Virus record (IMG/VR): IMGVR_UViG_3300042402_001603
Location: 1 to 36,195 of that record
Length of the DNA: 36,195 bases
Strand: one strand, 5' to 3'
Origin: a virus
In this document: positions 31,043 through 36,195 of the stretch, piece after piece
How positions within the stretch are numbered: the stretch's first letter is position 1
Layout: each line of letters begins with the position of its first letter
Program-made: the position numbers and the translations under genes
The notes under the pieces: generated by a model
Told to the model about the DNA's origin: nothing
Database searches by the model: none
The model's input: only the letters and a program-made list of their open reading frames with translations

Positions 31043-31929
31043 TGGACTTTAATCAACTGTTAGCCAAGATGAGAGACTTGGATCAACCAACTACACAATC
31101 AATGCCTGCTACAGAAGCCTGCGGTGATGCACCTATGCCTATGAGTATGCCACCGTCGGTGACTAGTCAAACACCACCGCCAAGTCATCCTAGTATGAGT
31201 GTGAATCTCAATGCACAAGGTATGGACAACATTGAAAGTTTAATGAAACTTATGACTAAAGTTAATCCAGATATGATTAACCAGCCATCCAAGATGATGC
31301 CAATGCCTGCCATGACTGCAATGCCATCGTTGACTCCTCCAGGACCTAGTATATCTGCCATAGGTGATCTTGGCAATCTAGATGCCGGCCCTTTAAAGAT
31401 GCTGCCAGATCTAGACATGGATGAACCACACGACGAGCCAGATGCAGATAATATGGGCGGCCCAAGCGACATGGACTCAGATAATATGCCCGGCGACAAT
31501 GATCTTGATAAAGACTCAAGCGATCGTGATGATCAAGACGATCAAGATGACGACATCGGCGGCATGGAAAAAGATGACGAAAAGAAAAATGAGTATGCCA
31601 ACGAGCCGGAAGAAAAATACAAAGACATTGACTATATGGTCAACAAACTTGCTGGTGGTATGAATGGCCCTAAAGGCACATATCCCAAAGTAGCCGGGGG
31701 TGACAATCCTATGCAACGTGTTGAAACTGTTGATTTAAGAACTTCTATTAGAAATGAACTACGTGATCGTTTAGCAGAAGCTAAGTCTAAAAAGTTTGAC
31801 GCATTAAAGCACGTTAAAAACCCTACCAAAGGTGAAAAGGCTGCTGCTAAAGATGTTAAGCGTGGTAGTTATCCAGACCGCGCAGCAATGTTAAAGTCAG
31901 CTGAAGCTGATGGTAGATTAAAAGATTAA
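31042..31929 (+). CDS. Acidic virion/core-type protein, unknown function
   Basis: 295 residues with three compositional regions. Residues 1-~125 are Met/Pro-rich (MPMSMPPSVTSQTPPPSHPSM). About 130-195 are very acidic (DPDADNMGG..., then DKDSSDRDDQDDQDDD). The C-terminal ~60 are basic (RLAEAKSKKFDALKHVKNPTKGEKAAAKDVKRGSYPDRAAM). An EEKYKDIDYMVNKLAGGMNGPKGTYPKVAGGDNPMQRV segment (~190-230) looks like the conserved part. A low-complexity acidic protein next to a capsid-targeted gene suggests a scaffold or prohead-core component. LRDRLAEAK contains an L-A-E site of gp21 type. This is inference from composition and position; the family is not identified. Confidence 0.6.
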   Translation: MDFNQLLAKMRDLDQPTTQSMPATEACGDAPMPMSMPPSVTSQTPPPSHPSMSVNLNAQGMDNIESLMKLMTKVNPDMINQPSKMMPMPAMTAMPSLTPPGPSISAIGDLGNLDAGPLKMLPDLDMDEPHDEPDADNMGGPSDMDSDNMPGDNDLDKDSSDRDDQDDQDDDIGGMEKDDEKKNEYANEPEEKYKDIDYMVNKLAGGMNGPKGTYPKVAGGDNPMQRVETVDLRTSIRNELRDRLAEAKSKKFDALKHVKNPTKGEKAAAKDVKRGSYPDRAAMLKSAEADGRLKD

Positions 31930-31939
31930 GGAGCTATAA

Positions 31940-32320
31940 ATGGGATCATTTACAAGAACTAACGGACTCAACTGTACCGTAGCCACCCTGTATAATTTAA
32001 ATGCTAATGCATTTTTAATCACGGTGAAAAATGCAGCAGCAAGTGCTATCGATCTAAGAGCAGAAGATGATGCTGTAGATGAAACTGTTGAACAAATTGT
32101 TAAAGAAATTAATCCTTTAATGTTTTTTGTTACTAACAGCAATGCAGGCACAATACATGTGATCATGGATCAAAGTGTAAATTCAGCTGCAGAACTGCAG
32201 GTACGCATTAGAAGAATTGGTCTTGACGGAAGTGGTGCAACCACTACCAGCATCGGACCTAACGATATCGACATCAGTGGAACTACCGTAGCCGCAGCAG
32301 CCAGCATTACTGTAGCATAA
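31940..32320 (+). CDS. Small virion-type protein, unknown function
   Basis: 126 residues after an AAGGAG ribosome-binding site. Beta-rich with helical insert: MGSFTRTNGLNCTVATLYNLNANAFLITVKNAAASAIDLRAEDDAVDETVEQIVKEINPLMFFVT, then HVIMDQSVNSAAELQVRIRRIGLDG, and a Thr/Ala-rich tail with DIDISGTTVAAAASITVA. The tail resembles the end of decoration or fibre-type proteins. It is not obviously related to the small paralogues at 956-2192, although length and beta content are alike. A strong terminator follows, so it ends the gp54/gp19-like-to-here transcript. A head decoration or neck role is possible. Confidence 0.6.
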   Translation: MGSFTRTNGLNCTVATLYNLNANAFLITVKNAAASAIDLRAEDDAVDETVEQIVKEINPLMFFVTNSNAGTIHVIMDQSVNSAAELQVRIRRIGLDGSGATTTSIGPNDIDISGTTVAAAASITVA

Positions 32321-32334
32321 AAAAATATAAAACC

Positions 32335-32362
32335 AAATAGGCTCTTCGGAGCCTATTTTTTT
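32335..32362 (+). terminator. Rho-independent terminator with UUCG tetraloop
   Basis: AAATAGGCTC (32335-32344) pairs with GAGCCTATTT (32349-32358) around a TTCG loop, followed by further T residues to 32362. It ends the transcript just before the terminase promoter. Confidence 0.9.
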
Positions 32363-32363
32363 C

Positions 32364-32371
32364 AGTAAATA
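32364..32371 (+). promoter_or_regulatory. Late promoter, 5 nt before ATG (leaderless class)
   Basis: AGTAAATA, then ACAGT, then the gp17 ATG at 32377. It directly follows the terminator. The 5-nt spacer ACAGT is identical to that of gp13. Confidence 0.62.
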
Positions 32372-32376
32372 ACAGT

Positions 32377-33966
32377 ATGGCAAAATCACTAGACGGTAAT
32401 TTAATTAAGAAAGCACACGCACCTCAACGATACACGTTAGAGGAAGTCAAGCATCTAGAAGCCTGTATGGATCCTGTCAACGGTCCGCTGTATTTTTGTA
32501 AAAACTTTTTAAAGATTCAGCATCCAGTACGCGGCTCAATTCCATTTGTGCCCTACGAGTATCAAGAACGATTGATTCAATCATACCACAACTATAAACA
32601 GTCTATTGGTATGTTGCCTCGTCAGATGGGCAAGACTACTTGTGCTACAGGATACTTACTATGGTACACACAGTTTGTACCAGAAGCACAAGTATTGATT
32701 GCGGCCCACAAGTACGAAGGTGCGCAAGATATCATGAATAGATATCGATTTGGTTATGAAAATCTTCCTGATTTTATTCGTGCCGGCGTGTATTCATACA
32801 ATAGAAATACTATTGAATATGATAACGGTGCTCGTATACAGGCAGTAACCACAACAGAAAATACAGGTCGTGGTAAGTCTCTTTCACTAATCTATTGCGA
32901 TGAGTTTGCATTTGTGCAACCACCAGAGAAAGCCAAAGAGTTTTGGACTGCATTATCACCTACGCTGTCAACAGGTGGTAAATGTATTATTACATCAACT
33001 CCTAACAGTGATGAAGATCAATTTGCACTTATTTGGACAGAAGCTCAAAATCGTTTTGATGAATTTGGCAATGAAACTGAATTAGGAGCCAACGGATTCC
33101 ATAGTTTTTTTGCACACTGGAATGAACACCCTGATCGCGACGATGCTTGGGCTCAAACAGAACGAGCCAAAATAGGAGATGAACGATTTCGTAGAGAATT
33201 CGATTGCGAATTTTTAATTTTTGATGAAACACTGATCAATGCTGTTAAACTTGCAGAACTTAAAGGTGTTGATCCTATAATGACTATGGGTCAAACACGT
33301 TGGTATAAAGAAATCGATTCCAGATGCACTTATCTAGTGTCATTAGATCCTAGTCTTGGCACCGGTGGAGACTATGCTGCAATACAAGTGTTTGAAATGC
33401 CTAGTATGATTCAGGTAGCCGAGTGGCGTCACAATCTAACTCCTATACAGACTCAAGTAAAACATCTAAGAGAAGTCTGCAAATACATTCAAGACAGAAG
33501 CACAGAACTAGGTGGCGCAAGTTCGCAGATTTACTATAGTGTAGAAAATAATACATTAGGCGAAGCTGCATTAATTGTGATCAATAATATAGGTGAAGAA
33601 AACTTTCCTGGACTGTTCCTAAGTGAGCCTATACGTAAGGGTCATGTTCGAAAATTCCGTAAGGGATTTAATACCACACACCGTACAAAAATAACCACTT
33701 GCAGTCAGCTCAAACATATGCTAGAAACACAAAAGATGAAGATTAATAGCAAGCCTTTAATTTCTGAATTAAAAACTTTTGTAGCCCACGGAGTAGGATT
33801 TGGAGCCAAGACCGGAGAACACGACGATCTTGTAAGTGCAACATTATTGATACTTCGTATGGCCACTATTCTCAGCGATTGGGATCCTAAAATCTATGAA
33901 AAAATGACAGAAAAACTCACAGAAGATCAAATGCCAATGCCGATCTTTGTCAGTAGCGGGTTTTGA
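32377..33966 (+). CDS. gp17: Terminase large subunit, gp17-like
   Basis: 529 residues (T4 gp17 is 610). The ATPase domain has a Walker A-like R82-Q-M-G-K86-T-T88, Walker B LIYCDEFAF with D175/E176, and a coupling motif TSTPN near 207. The RNase H-like nuclease domain begins VSLDPSLGTGGDY with D324, includes the YSVENNTLGEAAL segment, and has D483/D484 in EHDDLVSATLLIL. gp17 cuts concatemeric DNA and pumps it into the prohead through the portal. The sequence lacks the N- and C-terminal extras of T4. The start is set by MAKSLDGN 5 nt after the late box. The stop TGA begins the next promoter (TGATAAATA). Confidence 0.95.
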   Translation: MAKSLDGNLIKKAHAPQRYTLEEVKHLEACMDPVNGPLYFCKNFLKIQHPVRGSIPFVPYEYQERLIQSYHNYKQSIGMLPRQMGKTTCATGYLLWYTQFVPEAQVLIAAHKYEGAQDIMNRYRFGYENLPDFIRAGVYSYNRNTIEYDNGARIQAVTTTENTGRGKSLSLIYCDEFAFVQPPEKAKEFWTALSPTLSTGGKCIITSTPNSDEDQFALIWTEAQNRFDEFGNETELGANGFHSFFAHWNEHPDRDDAWAQTERAKIGDERFRREFDCEFLIFDETLINAVKLAELKGVDPIMTMGQTRWYKEIDSRCTYLVSLDPSLGTGGDYAAIQVFEMPSMIQVAEWRHNLTPIQTQVKHLREVCKYIQDRSTELGGASSQIYYSVENNTLGEAALIVINNIGEENFPGLFLSEPIRKGHVRKFRKGFNTTHRTKITTCSQLKHMLETQKMKINSKPLISELKTFVAHGVGFGAKTGEHDDLVSATLLILRMATILSDWDPKIYEKMTEKLTEDQMPMPIFVSSGF

Positions 33967-33972
33967 TAAATA
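33965..33972 (+). promoter_or_regulatory. Late promoter, 5 nt before ATG (leaderless class)
   Basis: GATAAATA, then TAACT, then the ATG at 33978. It overlaps the gp17 stop as TGATAAATA. 7/8 match to the T4 late box. Confidence 0.62.
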
Positions 33973-33977
33973 TAACT

Positions 33978-35981
33978 ATGGATGCAACAAACAACATTGC
34001 CACTGATCTATTCTACAAAATTCGTAGTAGATTTTCTGGCCTAAAATTAGGCAACGATACAGGTGCTATCACTATCAATCCCGAAGAAGCAAGATTCTTT
34101 GATTTTGATTACAAAGACGGTGAAGCAGCTATCGGTCATGTAAGTATCAGTCTTGCTGAAAATAATTCTATTAAAGTATATTTCAGCACAGGTATTACAG
34201 AAAGTATGGATACCTTACAGAAAGAAGGCTGGTATGGATTCTTAAAAGAATTGCGTTTATTTGCAAAAAGAAGATTGATGAGCTTTGATACTAGAGATAT
34301 TGCCAAAGACAATCTAGATCGCAGAGACTTTGCGTTTTTAAGTCAATACAATGCACCGAAACAATCACAATCACAATCAAATACAGTTAACCCCACAGTT
34401 GGAGAATCAATTATGAGCGAAAGCGCAATGTATGGTAGCAAGAACGTCAGCTTCCAAAAATTAATGGACACCCGCCTAATCATCAAACACAGTAAGGCAG
34501 TTATGGACGACACTGCTCCAGGTAGTAGAACAAGAAACATTGGTGCGTTATTTGTAGAAAATCAAGACGGTGAGCGTTTTAAATATCCATTTATTCATCT
34601 AGCAGGTGCCCGTGCCATGCAACGTCACGTAGCCAATGGTGGATTGCCCTATGATGAACTTGGAAAAAGTATTGTAGGTATGAGTGAAGAAATTGCGCAA
34701 CTAAAAAGTTTTGAAAGTTATGTTGTTCGCAATGATCTAATGAATTCAATGAACAACTCTATTGTAGAACGATCATCGCAGTATTTAAATGGGCTAAGAG
34801 AACAAATCAAAGCACTGGCTAAACAAGGTCATTACGAGGCATACAAAGAAAATTTCCAGGCAACAGAACCCTTAGAGATTCCACAAGACGTAGTAGAACA
34901 GTACACAGATCAGTTCACAGTAAGAAATTTCAAAGAAGATATTAAATCAGTATTTCCTGTTCTATATAGAATAATGAAAGAAAACGAAATAGGCTATGAC
35001 GACATAGTCGAAATGACGCAACCAGACGTAGTAGAAAACGAAGTTGCTGTAAATTACAACGACCCATTTGCTAGATTCGAAACTTGGGCAATGGGGCTAG
35101 GCGAAGCTTCGGCAATTGCTAGCGAAGACCAAGAAGAAAAATCAGCAGCCACAAAAGAATTACAAGAGCTAGTAGGCCAAGCATTTCCAGCAGGAGTAGA
35201 TGGCACAAATGCCATCGAAAGCCTAAAAGGTATAATTGAAGATCCACAATTATTTCAATCAATTAAAGAACAATCAAGACAAGATTCAGAAATAGATGCA
35301 AGAGGTCTAGTAAAAGAATGGTTAGAACAAAATGCGCCAGATGCTCTAGAACAACTAGACTTTGGTGATTTTGTTGAGCCAGAAGGTGAAGCGCCGGCGA
35401 CTGACCAAGGGGGTGATATAACAGCGCCAGAAGCACCACAAGAAGAAGCCAATGGTCCAAATAAAAGTGATGTTCCTGCTTTTATGAGAAAAGACAAAGG
35501 CGATGATGATTGGAAAATGAGCACCAAGGATATAGATGACGAGAAAACAAAATCGCCAACTAGCTCCGCTGGTCTAGCACGTAGAAAACAAGAACTAGGT
35601 ATGGGAGAAGCTGACACAGAACCGTCTAAAAAAGACGATGATGATCGTTCTCCTCCTTGGGATGCAGATGATGAAAAGTCAAATTTTAAAAAGCCCAACA
35701 ATCCGAACCGAACAGGTCAAGATAGTGCTAGAGCATTAGCACAAAAAGGCATGCAGTCTAAAATGAATGTTCAAGAGTTAGCAGAATTTGTTCATACATT
35801 TTATGATCGTGAATCAGGCACATTCCCTAAAGGCCCAGAAGGCGTTGCTATTATGGTAGGCAAGAAGTTTGGTGAACAGGCAGAAATGGTTGCTCGCAAA
35901 ATGGTAGAAAGAATGGCTCCACAACAGCAAGATCCGCAGATTGCAGAACTTGCTCGTATTAGAGAACTTGCAGGCTATTAA
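33978..35981 (+). CDS. Large protein of unknown function, probable virion protein
   Basis: 667 residues from the ATG at 33978; the in-frame TTG at 33963 is upstream of the promoter-predicted start and is rejected. Residues 1-~120 form a compact alpha/beta domain (YKIRSRFSGLKLGNDTGAITINPEEARFFDFDYKDG, KEGWYGFLKELRLFAKRRLMSF). A Gln/Ser linker (QSQSQSNTVN) leads to a second domain at about 145-380 that includes GSKNVSFQKLMDTRLIIKHSKAVMDD and the AGARAMQRHVANGG helix. About 430-610 is low-complexity and acidic (EDQEEKSAATKE... KKDDDDRSPPWDADDE). The C-terminal ~60 residues are folded again (VQELAEFVHTFYDRESG, GVAIMVGKKFGEQAEMVARKMV). No known catalytic motif. It may be a packaging or internal protein. 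Confidence 0.65.
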   Translation: MDATNNIATDLFYKIRSRFSGLKLGNDTGAITINPEEARFFDFDYKDGEAAIGHVSISLAENNSIKVYFSTGITESMDTLQKEGWYGFLKELRLFAKRRLMSFDTRDIAKDNLDRRDFAFLSQYNAPKQSQSQSNTVNPTVGESIMSESAMYGSKNVSFQKLMDTRLIIKHSKAVMDDTAPGSRTRNIGALFVENQDGERFKYPFIHLAGARAMQRHVANGGLPYDELGKSIVGMSEEIAQLKSFESYVVRNDLMNSMNNSIVERSSQYLNGLREQIKALAKQGHYEAYKENFQATEPLEIPQDVVEQYTDQFTVRNFKEDIKSVFPVLYRIMKENEIGYDDIVEMTQPDVVENEVAVNYNDPFARFETWAMGLGEASAIASEDQEEKSAATKELQELVGQAFPAGVDGTNAIESLKGIIEDPQLFQSIKEQSRQDSEIDARGLVKEWLEQNAPDALEQLDFGDFVEPEGEAPATDQGGDITAPEAPQEEANGPNKSDVPAFMRKDKGDDDWKMSTKDIDDEKTKSPTSSAGLARRKQELGMGEADTEPSKKDDDDRSPPWDADDEKSNFKKPNNPNRTGQDSARALAQKGMQSKMNVQELAEFVHTFYDRESGTFPKGPEGVAIMVGKKFGEQAEMVARKMVERMAPQQQDPQIAELARIRELAGY

Positions 35982-36001
35982 AATTTAATATCAACCAGAT
36001 T

Positions 36002-36026
36002 GGGCACTTAGGTGCCCTTTCTTTTT
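36002..36026 (+). terminator. Rho-independent terminator
   Basis: GGGCAC (36002-36007) pairs with GTGCCC (36012-36017) around TTAG and is followed by TTTCTTTTT. It closes the morphogenesis operon before the signal-peptide gene. Confidence 0.88.
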
Positions 36027-36116
36027 GGCTATATTGCTTGTCAACGAAATCGTTGGCTACCGCGTTATATATATGTAGGGGTAGAAATTCCTACTTAACC
36101 AAAAGGAAACTTTAAA

Positions 36117-36195
36117 ATGAAATCAGCAATCGCAATCCTCGCTACCGTGTTCGCAGTATCAGCATTTGCACAAGCACCTGCTAAGAAAGAAGAAG
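36117..36195 (+). CDS. Secreted protein with Sec signal peptide (3' end outside window)
   Basis: The first 26 residues are visible. M-K-S then a hydrophobic core AIAILATVFAVS and a signal peptidase I site A-F-A just before Q19; the mature part begins QAPAKKEE. The ribosome-binding site is AAAGGAAA (about 10 nt upstream). Short Lys/Ala/Glu-rich secreted proteins with this start are common in beta- and gammaproteobacteria, which hints at the host. It follows a terminator and has a 90-nt leader with AT-rich stretches (TTATATATAT 36065-36074) rather than a TAAATA late box, so it may be expressed at another time. Function cannot be told from the fragment; a periplasmic phage protein would be unusual. 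Confidence 0.7.
   Translation, partial: MKSAIAILATVFAVSAFAQAPAKKEE

Noticed and set aside
33963-33977. TTG start for the large protein after gp17
   Set aside because: It overlaps the gp17 stop and the late box; the ATG at 33978 fits the 5-nt spacing rule and needs no rare start.
36038-36071. Sigma-70 promoter for the signal-peptide gene (TTGTCA with TATATA)
   Set aside because: The spacing between the boxes is over 20 nt, so it is not a convincing promoter.

Overview
This window is a late (virion-morphogenesis) region of a T4-like myovirus, probably infecting an aquatic Gram-negative bacterium. Recognisable T4-type genes are the neck proteins gp13 and gp14, sheath-stabiliser gp15, sheath gp18, tube gp19, a second tube-related protein, head-completion nuclease gp4, small and large terminase gp16/gp17, and a gp1-like dNMP kinase. 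T4-type late promoters (TATAAATA-like octamers) stand in front of most transcription units. Gene lengths and accessory content recall marine T4-like phages such as cyanophages. The host is not identifiable. The heptose genes argue for a host or target with heptose chemistry, and the signal-peptide gene at the right edge looks proteobacterial in style. Base composition looks AT-rich by eye; I did not compute it.

Layout. (1) 1-5471: the C-terminal end of a large tail fibre, four small virion-type proteins (three of them paralogues), a tail-assembly-chaperone-like protein, and three tandem Gly/Cys-rich adhesin-like proteins. (2) 5515-16621: an 11-kb tightly packed + strand island of modification enzymes: a flavin halogenase, a GT9 glycosyltransferase, four stand-alone 2OG-Fe(II)-oxygenase-like proteins, a carbamoyltransferase, a sulfotransferase, a sulfotransferase-hydroxylase fusion, a cupin, a HAD phosphatase, and three ADP-heptose enzymes (HldE adenylyltransferase, HldE kinase, HldD epimerase). 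(3) 16634-18475: a fibre protein ending in a cupredoxin-like domain with a complete type-1 copper ligand set. (4) 18472-22007, minus strand: a small coiled protein, a degenerate Nudix-like protein, gp15 and gp14. (5) 22032-35981: gp13, dNMP kinase, a minus-strand zinc/HNH-like gene, gp18, gp19, gp54/gp19-like, a conserved small protein, gp4, gp16, a protein with a T4 internal-protein-like capsid targeting leader, an acidic protein, a small virion-type protein, gp17 and a large unknown protein. (6) 36117-end: the start of a secreted protein after a terminator.

How it works together. The most interesting reading is that the enzyme island lies between receptor-binding proteins and a tail fibre, and could decorate either virion adhesins or the infected cell's surface glycan with heptose, carbamoyl, sulfate, hydroxyl and halogen groups. 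A second striking pattern is regulatory. Nine genes on both strands have a TAAATA/TAAGTA-type octamer exactly 5 nt before the ATG, which by T4 late-promoter geometry predicts leaderless late mRNAs. Other late genes carry the octamer further upstream plus a Shine-Dalgarno sequence. A palindromic 12-mer at 22015-22026 presents TATAAATA on both strands between gp13 and gp14. Two perfect 12-bp hairpins enclose start codons (halogenase and dNMP kinase).

Coding is nearly continuous. The longest stretches without a gene are 35982-36116 (a terminator and leader) and 23772-23878 (divergent promoters). I saw no tRNA, CRISPR array, insertion sequence or reverse transcriptase.
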